From Metallyticus violacea (lineage: Eukaryota; Arthropoda; Insecta; Mantodea; Metallyticidae): 64,000 nt of DNA. Position numbers and translations under genes: made by a program. The notes under the pieces were generated by a model, which searched no databases, was not told the DNA's origin, and saw only the letters and a program-made list of their open reading frames with translations. Within the stretch, counting starts at the first letter, position 1; every line of letters starts with the position of its first letter. The stretch is taken from positions 68,097,001 through 68,161,000 of the forward strand of contig CM060831.1 in the NCBI GenBank assembly GCA_030762175.1. Reading direction: 5' to 3'. Positions 48,936 through 61,478 of the stretch are shown here, in pieces.

Positions 48936-51325
48936 AACCAATGCCTAGATACTCACGTGGTTTTCTGTACATGAGTTCAATACTCTTTCAATAGCTTTGT
49001 TAATACAAAACATTATTAATGATGTCAAAAGTAGCATATTTTAAAATGGTCGTAAGATTTACTTAATCTTGTTAAATATCACGTGGCTAGTACTAAGGAA
49101 TTGTGTACTCTTTTAAGATCCCATATTAAAAGCAATCAACCCCTCTTACATTTCTGCAGATGTTATGGCGGAAGTATATAAGTGTTACAATTAAGGCAAT
49201 AAACTGTGCCGAATTTAAATTTGAAGTAGCGATTTTCCAACGTGCCCTATCATTATTTCTATCATACTTTTACCTTTTCGCTGATATGGAGAAAACCACG
49301 TTCCGCCTACAAAATAAACTTAGTTCAGAATGTAACCAGTAACAACAGAGACGTTTGTTGAATGTATCATGATCAATTAAAATATGTAATCCAATTTAAC
49401 TTACTGTAATAATATCAGCATCTTTAGCATAAAATCTGATTTTACTTTATGCCGCATTTGCTTTTCTAAATTTTTCGAATAATATTAGTATAATTTGGAA
49501 ATATTTTCAATTGAAACCTGTGCGTGATAAACGCACCATTTTTCGCATTGGTAAAATGAGTTAAGTGCGAGGTGGGAAAACCTCATTATACAGCAGTAAT
49601 TGTAAAGATGCCAAATGCTTCATAAAAATGCCCTCAGTGAGTAAAGAAATTTGAATTTTATTTGGTAGAAATATTAAAACATAAAGTATAAAAAATATGG
49701 AGATTAAGCATGTTTAGGTGTCGAGTATCGACCCATATTTCGTTATTTTTTACTGATTTACACATTACTGATATTCCATCCTGCACCATATTTATCTGTA
49801 CTTCCCTGTCATGCAAAATAAGATCATGAAAGCCAAAAGTTCATTTTAAAATAAGCTAACAAAAGCCAAGCCTATTTAGGATTTATGAAAGGTGTAAAAT
49901 AAACAGAAATGCATCAAGCGAAACAGGCGTAACATACGGAAACGTACTTCACCCCCTTCCCTCCCACCCTTTCTTTCTTTCTTTTTCACACGAGTGTGGG
50001 AAAAAGTTTATAACCGGTGTAACGCAAGTAGCAAACATTTCAAACACAAAGTCACAGCAGATATTACCATGTCACATTTATGAATGTAATTTTTATCATA
50101 AATTCCCCTTCAAAAGCTTTTACATTTAGTTTATACATTTAATATTTGTAATGACCTGGACTGTATTTAATTGCAAATGACAGCTATTTCGTGGGAAGAC
50201 ACAAACAATATTCAAAGCGTGGCGTTTAGTGATGCAAATTACTCCACTATAGCAATTAACAGGTCATTCCCTTACAAAACAATCCCCGAATGTGCGATTT
50301 AAATAAATGTACATGAAAGAAAAAAATAATAAGAACTTGATATGTGATGAGCATTTTCCCATCACATTCTATTTCATGAAAGTCGGCGGGCGCCTGAAGT
50401 CTCAAACCAGAGTTAGTAATCTTTGCTCTTAAGTCTCACTTCCGCTTCCCGTCCAGAACAATGTCGAGGGGTGGTACAATTTGGTAACAATAGAACATCG
50501 GTCACTGGCATCCGTCCGGCGACAAACTTTATCAACTATAAATTACATCTCCCTAACTGTTTCGACTAATTACTGTAATGGATAATAGATGCCAAGCAAT
50601 TTAAGCATGGGACTAGAAATAAGAGCCATGGCTCTTCCTAATCCACATATCCGTTCCTCTAGCAGCACCGATTTACTGCGAAGCAACTGTGCATAAGAAT
50701 CTTAACATTTCCTTATAAAGTAACAGAAACGTTAAGAGTGAGGTTTATTTACCTTGCATAAGATTCTTGACATTTCAGAATGTTTTACTCTACAAGTTAG
50801 TTCCTTTATTTTTTCATTTCTGAAAAAGAAACATCTGGAATGAAGCTTTGGGATAAGACATTTCATTAGAAATATTGGAAACCGCGAAGCAGTTTCATTA
50901 AAAGGCACAAATTACTTTGGCATAGTTAACCAAATTTAAATGCAATTACAAAGCATCAGAGCGAGAGAAACTGCTACGAATATCTAGCGTGTGTTTACGT
51001 CTGTTTATGGAGAAGGGTGTATGAGCTTTCAGTTGTTTTGAAATAGATGTGCATGACGAACAACGCAGCAGAAGGCCGGTTGCAGTGTCGGGGGTAAGAT
51101 ACTCTGGGATCTTGAAGCAATTTAGAGCTTCGATTTTGTGCCATATACCATATTTTCCTGCTCTTGCCTCAAATGATTTCCATCCTTACATCGAACTTGA
51201 GAAATGAAGTACATAAATAAGATGTAAAATATATTTAAAAAATTGGTACTGAAAAATATGACCTTGATGCGGAGAAATTGCTTACGAGCTGTAGAATATT
51301 ACGAACTCTGTTTCTAGAAGGATAA
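48936..51325. other. No recognisable feature
   Basis: AT-rich with GC-richer patches at 50370-50700 and 50950-51120 that match no repeat in the window. No coding signal supports a gene. Confidence 0.4.
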
Positions 51326-51365
51326 CGTGCTCATTATGTGAGCCCTGGTTCGAACCCCGCTTGGT
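51326..51365 (+). mobile_element. tRNA-like fragment, possibly a further SINE family
   Basis: Contains GGATAACGTG, a hairpin GCTCATTATGTGAGC in the anticodon-arm position, and a perfect B-box (CTGGTTCGAACCCCGC). The 5' half of a tRNA is not recognisable. It differs from the other SINE heads here. Confidence 0.35.
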
Positions 51366-52010
51366 AAATCTGCCTGCCTAAAATGTTTAATTAAATTTTT
51401 TTTTTCTTAATCCTCAGGATGAATTTCAGGTAGATGCATGAGCTTATTTGCGTTGTCGGTAATTAATGAAAAATCACTCATCGTGCAACATAAATGACAT
51501 AAAAAGCATAAAAATTGTTAAATAATATCATGTGTAATCCAAAATTTATAAAATATATCGAATATAACAAAACAAATAAAAAACAGTAAACTAAATACAG
51601 CGTGATTCAAAATAACTGGCCTGGTTTCAAATTGGCATGACTATGCCCTATCATGAATGTATGTATTTGCATACATAAAATGATAGAAAAACTCTCTCAA
51701 GTTGGGCATAAATGTTTCTACAAAAATTGTCCAATACTCCACTCTCACCTTAAGAGTTTTATGCTACTCCTCTGATTACGGCAGCTACACATCGGTAATC
51801 ACGTTTCTCCCGTACTCGTTTCAGCATGTCCGCATACAATCCATTCACAATTTAACGATGCCACTCTATAACTTATGACGTTCACTTTAAAATTGTAGTA
51901 CACAGATTGTTCTACAGATTCTAGATCAATTTACATCGGTAAAAACTTTTAATGAACATCATTAGAGAAAACTCAGATCAAAACTCTTTAAATTTGTAGC
52001 TACTCCTTCG

Positions 52011-52014
<4 letters not shown>
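51366..52014. other. No recognisable feature
   Basis: AT-rich. ACAGCGTGATTCAAAATAAC at about 51598 resembles a transposon terminus, but no inverted partner was found. Confidence 0.35.

Positions 52015-52075
<61 letters not shown>
52015..52075. repeat. Compound (TA)n(TG)n microsatellite
   Basis: About 13 TA units pass directly into about 17 TG units. Confidence 0.95.
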
Positions 52076-52076
<1 letters not shown>

Positions 52077-54292
52077 GGAAATGTATACATCATTCTAAAA
52101 TGTTAACGACGTTTAACAGTTGCTGTGTGTAGATATCTACCGGATTATCCAACTATCTGGTGACCGACGCGGCGAAGAGGAACTGCCATCGTTCACGGCC
52201 AGCCGGGCAGGGCAACACAAAAGTTGGTGACAGAAACACTAGGGTTAGAGTCTATTAAGTTCTAATGCACTTAAATGCACAGGGTATTCATTCATGTTTT
52301 GCGAGGAAATTGTGAAACTATCTTTATTTTCTACATATTTTAAGAAGTTGCCCATTAACCTTCTTAATTCTCTTTGAGAAATTAAGATGATCTCTTGACG
52401 GATGTTACCATTCAGTTCGTTTTAAAGTGTGTAGTGTGAATCACATTAGACTTGCAACTCCAAATCCTGGGAATATTTCCCGACAGGCAAGAGCAAACTT
52501 GATACGGAAATACGAATAATAAACACTCGTTGTAGAGTGGAATAATTAAACCTAGTAATTGTCCAAATGCCAGGAGTGGTGCGGGACTCAATGCCAACAT
52601 AGCAGTTCAGAAAATCCTATTCTTGAGCTATGAAGTCTGCTGTCTGCATAAATCAATGCTTACGTATCGGCATTAGATTATGCTCCTGTTACAAACCTTA
52701 TATATTGAAACTATTGTTATAATACCTACTGTTGTTATAATAGGAGGATGAGGCATATAGTAAAGAATACTGAGCAAGAAACATGTTTATTGTTATACAA
52801 TATACAAACATTGCCTCATACGTTAACCAAATTATCCAAATAGTAGTTTTGGGCATCAAGACATGTGACCCATCTTGAGTCGAATTTAAATATTCCACTG
52901 CAAAGGGGACTGAAGTGCGAGGGATCTTATTGTTTATCTGCACATGCACATGTACCAGTGCATGTGAGATACCCATGTTGCCACATATCTTGCAATACCG
53001 CTGGACTTTAATTATGGACGAGTATATGACAACACTGTTAATTTTTATCGGCACTAGCGCACGTGTACATAGTGAGAAGCGTAGAAAATGTTTGCGTAGC
53101 ACATTCCTCATGCTTGCCTTCTTCTCTTCGCCAGATAATACGTTGAGGTATAAAATAAAAACAATATGTTCTTTAATATTATAATAAACATATCTATGAA
53201 TAAACGTTTCTTACTATAGTATGCACTCAAGTTTAGAATTTTAGACATTACATATTTAATTAAACTACTAGATTTTATGAAAACTGGGGGATACTTTAAA
53301 AATTAAACTTAAAAGGCAGTGTCCAATTATGCTAGAAATTTAAATGTTTTAACTCCTCAAGTCACGAAATTTCATAAATATTTAAACTGATAGTTGTTAT
53401 TTAGCCAATATTAGATAGACGTTTAAAGAGATAAGGAGCAAGAGAGGGAGGTAAAAAATAAAGGCACAAAGGAAGACAGAAATTACAAGCACAAGCATCA
53501 CTCCGGGTCTTCGTGAATGGTACTTCACTGCTAGGGAGTCTCTACTGTCTAACAAAATGTCAACGAGAGGGAAAGAAAACACCGTTTAGAGGCACATTCT
53601 AAAGTGAGAAAAAGACGTTAAGGTGACTTCGCAAGAAGGAACGAGTTTCTGCTGCTTAAGAAAGTATCACTAAAACCGGCAGACCCTTAACTTTAATAAG
53701 TCATGTTATTCTGTTATAAAAGTTGTGATCTCCGAAACGGAATGTTGTAAACACTGTCGTTAAGGAGAGCCATATTCCTCCAGTATTGCTTTCCAAAACA
53801 TTATAAAGGCCAAGCCTGTGTCATTTTATTGTGATTTCACCCCTCTTAATATAAACGTAATGCTGGTAAAAGCATAAGTATATGTTTTTACAGCTTGACC
53901 ATTTGTGATAAATTATTTTGGGAAAAATAACAACGCCGAAAGGAAAATTGGAATTATTATGACCATATATCGTATCACAGTGATAAACGTGCATTACTTT
54001 TAAACTGAGTGCACTAAACATTGCAGTAAACAGGCACTAATCGTAGCTCATACATGCATATATCTGAGCTGTATTTAGGAATGAGATACAAAAGAAACCG
54101 GATTAAAAAAACTCCTACTTTCTCAGTGACAGTCTCTGCAACCCACAAACGAACATCACAGCTGCAAATGGTCGTAGTAAAATATGGTGGCCCACAAATT
54201 CCTCGTGGCTCATTTAGTAAATCTGTCGCGTTTCTTTATTTATTAATTAAATTATTATAATTATAATTATAACCTTAAATTAAATTTACAGA
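52076..54292. other. No recognisable feature
   Basis: Includes a GC-richer patch at 52130-52250, a perfect 9 bp hairpin (CACATGCAC at 52941, GTGCATGTG at 52958), and a 137-codon minus frame (52698-53111) that contains this hairpin and no recognisable domain. I treat the frame as chance. Confidence 0.35.
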
Positions 54293-54358
54293 GTGGGTTG
54301 ATACAGGCGGTAACGCTTGGAACTCTATTCGTGAAGTCCTTGGTTCAAATTCTGCTGT
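54293..54358 (+). mobile_element. SINE-C head fragment (copy 3)
   Basis: GTGGGTTGATACAGGCGGTA, ACGCTTGGAACTCT and the B-box CTTGGTTCAAATTC follow the order of the SINE-C head at 60862-60925 (CAGGCGTTAACGCTTTAGG, CCAGGGTTCAAATCC). The rest of SINE-C is not seen; SINE-A copy 8 is inserted just after the B-box. Confidence 0.5.
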
Positions 54359-54652
54359 TGATTTGGTTTATTTATGGACGATCTTTAACATCTCAGGTCA
54401 TCAGCGTCCCATTCAATTCAGGGCGTGAAACGACCGACAAATTTTGCTCAGAGGCCTCTTTTTTCAGCCTTGAGATTCTTTTTCGTGCTGTAAATGTACG
54501 ACACAGGACCCACGGCTTTACTTCCCTTCCGAAGGTAGCAATACTTAGGATTTTTACTCCCCCAAAAAACCCATCGATCCTGACCGGGTTTGAACCCGCG
54601 ATCTTGGATTAGAAGGCAAGTATGGTTACCACTACACCGACAGGACCGACTA
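54359..54652 (-). mobile_element. SINE-A copy 8 (full-length, inside a SINE-C head)
   Basis: Complete minus-strand copy: tail TTTATTTATGGACGATC, body GGGCGTGAAACGACCGAC, head GACCGGGTTTGAACCCGCG and ACTACACCGACAGGACCGAC. Flanking CAAATTCTGCTGT (54346-54358) and CAAACTCTGCAGT (54653-54665) agree at 11 of 13 positions and mark the insertion point. Confidence 0.92.
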
Positions 54653-54665
54653 CAAACTCTGCAGT

Positions 54666-55889
54666 AGACTAATCTGTTCTCCATGGTTTTACAGTCCATT
54701 TTAAAAAAAGAAAAATGCCCGATTCGTATTTTTCTATTATTAATTCACCTACCTCATCATCCATCTTCATTGCATCTATCTGCTCTGTCTGCATCTTCTC
54801 TGTGTGCGATGTCATTGGGACGACTTTGACATACGATTAACCCTCCATGAACGAATGTAAACTGGTGACTAATCGGAAGTTCAAGGACAGGCAGGCAGGC
54901 TAGCAGTCCTAGTGGGGAGGGGTGCCGACCTTGACCGAGACGCAAAGCCCGTGCGAGCGGTAAGAACATATTCTAGAAATCCGATAGTTATACCTATATA
55001 TTGTAATTAATTATAAAAATCTGAGTATAAACTAAAAATAAAAGCCAACCGAGGAAAAAGTAGAAATTAAAAAGTAAATGATATCTAATATTTAGGAAAT
55101 TGTTAATAACAAAGAGAGTATCATAGAACAGATTAAAAAAATAAAAAAACACTATTGAAATAATATAGTGGAATAAGAATACATGGAACGTAATTTCCTT
55201 TACAGTTTTAATAAAAAATTATTATTAAAGAACAAGCAATGGGAACTTCTTTATATGCTGATTGTAGAATCGACGACAAATTAGAAAACAAAATGCAACC
55301 TTTAAATAAATTGTTGAATAATTACAAAAATATTAAATATCATTTACAGCAAAGGGCATACCACAAGTATAATTATAAAAATGAAGATATTGTGGAACAC
55401 CAAATTTAATTACTTGGAATGGTAACAGCTGCCTCCTGTATTAAAAAGATGCTGATTACAAGATCCAGGAAATTTATTTTACCTACGACTCAGGAAGATT
55501 GTAATTTGGAAGATAAGAAAAGAAAGGCAAATTAAATATTACGTTTATACTTTATATTTCTGTTGCACTTAATACAAATGAAACAAACGTGAGCTTTGAG
55601 GAGAAAAATAAAATCCTCAGAAAGGTCATTTTTCGTTGAATACAATTTACTAGATGAAATACTTAATGAAGAGATAGAGGATGAATTTAATTTAGGCAAA
55701 ATAAATCAAAATTGGAGACAAGGCATTCAAAGAATGAATGACTTCCAAAAATAATAACTTTATATGAAACATTACCCAAAGACCTAAAGAAGATGGAATG
55801 AGAACTTATTAATGGATACTGGGACGGATTAGCGATTCAAATTTTAAAATGTGATAGTGATTTCTTTTTTTTTTTTTTTTCCCAAAACT
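54666..55889. other. No recognised feature; one curious A-rich region
   Basis: GC-richer at 54750-54970, then strongly A-rich. On the plus strand 55235-55400 has an open frame without ATG, reading ADCRIDDKLENKMQPLNKLL and on for about 50 codons. With neighbouring frames it has a charged, protein-like look, but I recognise no family. It may be a decayed element or just A-rich DNA. Confidence 0.3.
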
Positions 55890-56460
55890 TTATATCCCGC
55901 CACAATGTATGGCCCACTTTATCCTTAAAGTATAAATGTCTCCTGAGAAGCCAACGCCTGACATAAATCCAGTCACCCTTCATAAGTTCCTTCTAACGAT
56001 AAAGTTAGGTTAAGTCTGGCCTGAGTTTCTGAATTAAAGCTTTAGCACAAATTATGACCGAAATTTTTGCAATGATCCAATATTATTTTGAAGATTATTA
56101 TTGATAGCATGAAGTTCAACATTTAGAAAGGACTACGACACGTTCTTGACCAATCAGGATGATCACTGAACCATTCTTCGGCAGATTATCAGTTATCTTA
56201 CACTCTCTAACCAGTCTAGTGGAGGTTCTAAATTACTCAATGGCATACTGATTATCAGGGCAGATAGAAGCATACACTTTAAGTTGTCCCTTGCACGTAA
56301 TGTATTGCATACATCTTACATTGGAATACGTTAGCATGACATCCAAGAGATACCCCTACCCGCTAATCTCTTAATTATCTGTGCAGCAGTAAACCACGAC
56401 TGCATAAAACCATACATGTAAACCGCTAACACTCAGCTGTCTACAAGCACGAAAGTTCTG
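55890..56460 (-). pseudogene. Non-LTR retrotransposon relic, RNase H and C-terminal region
   Basis: On the minus strand, HANVFQCKMYAIHYVQG (56338-56288) matches the ATVFQAEVYAI motif with the RNase H catalytic Glu, here changed to Lys. KVYASICPDNQYAIE follows (the IYI.SDSQAAIKAL motif with its catalytic Asp), then FRTSTRLVRECK and GSVIILIGQE (the SKLVWEC and V.L.WVPGH positions). Near 56000 a segment resembles the RR..GLLTGH.L motif after RNase H. Elements with this layout belong to the I/R1/LOA-type non-LTR groups. Stops and lost catalytic residues show it is dead. Confidence 0.6.
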
Positions 56461-56920
56461 TAATAAATACTAAGTCGATACGTATATGTATGCAACCAAT
56501 TTTGATTACGAGGTGGGGCCGATTTTTCATGGGTCACTCTGTATACACTCACCTACAAACTCTTTTTCTTTTAAAAAGCATCTATCAGCCAAGAGTAATT
56601 GAATATTCCTATATCTAGGCCTACAACTTTGTCTAGACAAGTAAATTCCAACTTTAATTTGGCATTCATTATTCGCATATGTGCATTTTATATTTTCTAT
56701 CACGCCCTGATATATTGAAACTTTTCGTGAGATTGTCATAGTAATAGCTTTCTGGTAACGCTACCATAAGATTTCTAGAAGTAAATAAACATTGTTTAAT
56801 TTTTCTCATTTCTCTAAAAGAAATCTTAATAAAAATGTGGATTCGCACCTGTGAGAGTCACCTTGTTTCTATGTTATGGTATTGATCTTATATTTATATT
56901 TATTATAGAACTTACTATTG

Positions 56921-56921
56921 C

Positions 56922-56951
<30 letters not shown>
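56921..56951. repeat. (AAT)n microsatellite
   Basis: About ten TAA units. Confidence 0.95.
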
Positions 56952-56954
<3 letters not shown>

Positions 56955-57074
56955 TCGGGATAGTATGATTTCTCTATATTTCATTATTCTAGTATTGCTA
57001 AATGGCGTGGGAAACGTGTAAAATGGACACTTTTTCTAAGAACACCTCACATAAAGGACAAAGGTTCATGAAAT

Positions 57075-57101
57075 GAGAAAGAAAGAAAGAAAGAAAGAAA
57101 G
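57075..57101. repeat. (GAAA)n microsatellite
   Basis: About six GAAA units. Confidence 0.9.
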
Positions 57102-57953
57102 CTGAACGACATACAGTCAGAACTTTCCCTAGCATTTGCATTGTTTAAAATACCAGAGGTGTCCATCCAGAAGTTACATTTTCATACAAGCTGTCTTGAC
57201 CCAACTCAACCAAAAACTCCATCCCAAGCCGGCAACAATAACAACTGGATATATCCACGGTCAGATCTGTAATTACACTACCCCACGCTTGAAGGCACTG
57301 CACCAGAACTTAGTCCCCTTGTAGCAAAAACACGTTTCCGTTTCCTCCCGTTTTTTGTAGCTCCACCGAAAAAAATTGTTTCCTTGCTTGAGTGAAGGGG
57401 TTCCTCTGGACATTCTGCAAACTTCGTTCTGCACCAGATACCTGAACTTGCATCTAGAAATATTAAATTCTAGTACAAATCAGATTCTTTGTTAGAGCTC
57501 CCAACTATTTTAATGTACTGCAGTCCAATTAGTAACAATTCTCCTCAGCATTTCTGTGTTTATGCACAATCGCTTCAGCAAAACCTCTGTGACACATTTA
57601 TTTCAAAGAAACTCCTTAGAGTTATTCCTTGTCAAAGATTTTAAAAATTACCTAGATATCAAAATCTACGTGCCATACATTGATAGTTATGAAAAACATG
57701 TGGACTTATTAATTTTTCTTTCAATATCTTAAGTGAGATTCAAATGATCATGACTCATGATTTTACTTGATTCTTGATGCTGCTTAAATCAGAAAATACT
57801 ACTCCTTAAGGATCCAATTCGCATTTCAAAAGTTTTCTTGAAAACACTAAACTCTCGAGATATTCAAAACAAGGAAACCAGTCGAAATTTCAAGATTTCA
57901 CCAAATGTCAGTTGAATATCAGTCAAGCAAGTGAGTTTGATATTATTATCATC

Positions 57954-58092
57954 TCCAGGCAGGGTCGATGGATTTTTTGGGCGTAAAAAATCTTAAGTAT
58001 GTCTTCTCTTGGAAGTAAAGTCTTGGGTATCTGTTGTAGTTTTACGGCACGTAAAAGAACCACGCACTGAATTGAATGGGATGCTGATGACA
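57954..58092 (+). mobile_element. SINE-A copy 9 (fragment with internal deletion)
   Basis: Begins at the end of the head (CCAGGCAGGGTCGATGG), keeps the body GGGCGTAAAAAATCTTAAG and TTTACGGCACGTAAAAGAAC, then jumps to the distal part (CTGAATTGAATGGGATGCTG). The segment between, and the tail, are missing. Confidence 0.85.
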
Positions 58093-60582
58093 ATTATTAA
58101 TACTATAATTGTTCAATGTTAGTAATATTCTCTGAACAAGATTACACACACACAGCTATGGTAATTATGCACTCCGAAGGAAGGCACAGAAAATATTGCA
58201 TTTATTTCAAAAATCTGATTTTGTAGATGCACTACAATATAAATAGAGATCAAAGTTTAAAGTGCTTAGTTTTCTTGGGGATGAATTGTGATTCTACTAA
58301 AGTTATATTCTTAGACCCTCACGACAATATTATAACTTTGGGAGAGAAATTCGCAAGGATGTTGGCTTACATTTCTATTACAGTCAACAAAATATATACC
58401 AACTGCAACTTTGAACAAACATTTCGAAGCATAAAGTCGCCCTTTAGGATAGGTACCTACTTAAAATAGAAATTCTCGAGAGTTGTACGTTTTATTCCAA
58501 CGTAATGGATGCCAAACTTGATAACAAAAACCAAAAATGATGACTCGAACTAGACTTCGAAAAATGGGGAGCAAAAATAGATATTTCATTGAGGGATAAG
58601 GAAGTAATGAATAGGACAGGTATCAAGAACAACATAACGTCCAGAATGTTGATACTAAAATGATCTGTAGTGAGTGTCTGTATGCAGGACTGAGCGAAGA
58701 TTTGTAACACACATGCTTCTGATATTGAAACAAAGAATGTTTAAATTAGATTGAAGTTAAAAAAAAACGTTCAAAAACGTTCTTATTTGAACTGCCTCAT
58801 AAGTACTTGAGCCAACTCTGAGGCTACAAGAGGCTTTTGCAAAGGAAACATTTTCTGTTCTTAATCGAGGGTGTAATTTAAATATAATTAAATAAGTTAC
58901 TCTTTTGAAGATAATGTTTATTAAAACAGAAATTCTCATGGATTTATTAAATAACTGCACGATACACTGTTGAATCTTAACAGAAATGCTCATGAATACA
59001 TTCTTTTGCAGTGTTAAAACGTCATCAATGAAGGTATGCCATGTCTTTAAGTGTCACTGTTGAGGAATTGGGGTTAGAGGATTGGTTAAGCCAAATTACA
59101 GGATTTCTCCATCCACACATTGTCTACATTAGATGCAGTCGTACTAGAGTCGAGAGTGTGTCATGATTTGCAACTGTTTTCATTTTCTAGTAGGTATTTC
59201 AATCTGTTTGATCCCAAAAATACGTCATTTTATAGCTTTCTGACATTACACTGATAGAAAATTCATATCCATAACAATGCCTGGATCTAAGTGTAAGGTG
59301 CAATGTACAACATCAAATACACAACATAAGCAGATATTTATTCCCGGACCTACGTTCACTGAACTTTTTCTTATTTTTGGTTACAATTGGTCGTTATGCT
59401 GTAAATTTACAAACGGTTATCCTCCGACAAGGTAACATTTTTTGACGGTACTTCTTAAACAATAAACTTGCCGAAATGTTTTGCATTCCTAGAAGTTTTA
59501 ACAGTGATTATAGATGCATTCATTTAAAATTAAAGCGTACTCACATTTAACGTCCATGCTTTAATTGTTAAATCACAGCGACACGCTTAGGGTCTCTGTT
59601 GACATTATAATGTACTTAGCCAAAATGCCTGGACATGAATATTAACTAACGGTTGCGCAATGTTGACGTGTAATTGAGTAGCTGTTGGTGATTAATTGCT
59701 TAGCATAAAATTTATCACACTTTTTATTTTCATTTCACATGTCTGCATTATAGTTAACAGTGCTATTACAAATATAAAACAGAATTTCTTCCTTTATAAA
59801 TGTCTGTGTTAGCCTGCTCTATTTATTAATATTATTTTACTTTATTTAATGACATTGGCTACTACGATATGTTCCACTAGCATATTACATCACTTTCAAG
59901 ACAATATTTATAGTTACATTAGACTATTTGTATGCCTCTTTGAGAGCACAAGGTTGTATATTTTTACACACGATTGGTTCATATTTTATTTTTAATTTTA
60001 ATTTGATTATTGGGACTAGTTAATGATGCATGATATATTTATCGCTACGACGCTAAGAAAGGGCAGTTTGTTTCCTTTATATGCTTTACGTAATTTGACA
60101 TATGTTTGGCTTCTAAGCAATGGAGCTCCACCCACGTGCAAATAAACGGATTTAAGCTCAGGTGCGAGAACCTACCTTCATTTGTCAGCACTGACCACGG
60201 GAATGTAGCTACAGAGCGACATGGTCAGATTACGTTGTACTTAACATGCAATAGAATGGGCTGGTTATTTTAATGTCTTACATGCAGTTTATCTGCCTGA
60301 AATTTCATAACTTGCACGCATTTTTGCATAGTGACAACTTAATTTCGGTTTGAACTCCGATGCTATCCTAGATGGATTTTCTCGTTTTATTTCGCGATTT
60401 TACCTAAAGCAAGAATACAAATCCCGGATGGATATTTCCTTGCCAAAAGTAAACCTTACCGTTAAAAATCACAATAAAAGAAATGACTTAGGAAGACGAA
60501 TAGGCGACAAAAAGGTTTGATGTGGCCATCGCAAAACAATTATAGCAAGGTCAATACGACTATAAATAATCCCGAGGGGGAA
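58093..60582. other. No recognisable feature
   Basis: AT-rich, with frames of 72-80 codons at 58227-58993, none recognisable. A slightly GC-richer patch is at 60120-60240. Confidence 0.4.
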
Positions 60583-60826
60583 ATAAGGCACGGACTCGTG
60601 AGCCGAAGGTCTGGGGTTCGATTTCCATCAGGACTGCCCTTTCTGACCGAGGTTTTTTCCAGGTTTTTCTCAGTCATAAATGGCAAATGCCGGGGAGGTA
60701 CCCTAAACTTTGGTCCTGGAGCGTTTCCTTCCTTAAAAATATCATTTCCCAAATTATCATTTCGCTCATATATTATCAGTGTGTGAAGCCTCAGTAGTTA
60801 AAAGGGCTTTAAACACTATTAAAAGG
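60583..60826 (+). mobile_element. SINE-B copy 6
   Basis: Head from the D-arm (ATAAGGCACGGACTCGTG), B-box region (GGTCTGGGGTTCGATTTCC), body (AAATGCCGGGGAGGTACCC, GCGTTTCCTTCCTTAAAAA) and tail (CTTTAAACACTATTAAAA), then a G-run. The acceptor/A-box start is missing. Confidence 0.9.
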
Positions 60827-60861
60827 GGGGGGGGGCGCACGTCTTGACCAATTTAGAAAAA

Positions 60862-61320
60862 GGCGGTGGCTCAGGCGTTAACGCTTTAGGCCTGCACTCT
60901 GGAGGTCCAGGGTTCAAATCCTTTCGAACTGGCCTTCTGACCTTGCATTTGCTTCTCCTGATCTCATAGGCGAAAGCTGGGGTGGCTATTTATTTATTTT
61001 CCACGAAATATCCGCTCTCCCCTTTCACCTTTATTTCGCTGGTTTTGTTGCAGCGGCGAACTTGCAAAGCGAGATGGGCTGGTGCTGTATGCCGTGTAGC
61101 AGTGACTTGCGCTTTGAAAACAGGCGTTTTTATGGAAGCGACGTTAGGGGCCACCCCTTCTACATGCCCTTGGAACCTGACCACCTCGTATCTCCCTCAT
61201 CACAATCTCTCTCCCAGAGGGGTTCAATTGGGAGCTTAGGCACAAATTGCCAACTCTTGAGCAAGGGTACAGTATCGAAAATTTCCTCTATGTCCCTATC
61301 AAACCAATCCAGCAGTAGTA
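60862..61320 (+). mobile_element. SINE-C copy 2 (about 460 bp)
   Basis: tRNA-like head with A-box region GGTGGCTCAGGCGTTAACGC and B-box CCAGGGTTCAAATCC. The long body ends with segments matching copy 1 at 11.4-11.9 kb: TCTCTCCCAGAGGGGTTCAA, GCTTAGGCACAAATTGCC, and the AAACCAATCCAGCAG end. Both copies are about 460 bp, which supports one family. The 111-codon frame at 61062-61397 lies almost wholly in the repeat and is not called as a gene. Confidence 0.7.
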
Positions 61321-61478
61321 TCGACGTCAAAAATTTAATGCTATATCAGTTTTATGGGAACACTCTTAAAGTGAATATATTTAAATTTCTTAATTAATTA
61401 TTTAAATAAAGATTGGAAATACTTAAATACACTTTTCTGGTCTTAACTGTTTAATTTTCTTTTTAACACCGTAAAACC

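Larger units (their letters stand above)
56461..57953. other. No recognised gene; two microsatellites
   Basis: Contains (AAT)n at 56921-56951 and (GAAA)n at 57075-57101. The string GGGTCACTCTGTATAC near 56530 also occurs in variant form near 12617 (GGGTCACTCTGTGTATG), perhaps remnants of a shared terminus. Confidence 0.4.

Noticed and set aside
51598..51850. Transposon terminus ACAGCGTGATTCAAAATAAC with a possible transposase end
   Set aside because: No inverted partner found and the reading frame shows no catalytic motif.
52698..53111. 137-codon minus-strand frame
   Set aside because: No recognisable domain; it spans a DNA hairpin and simple repeats.
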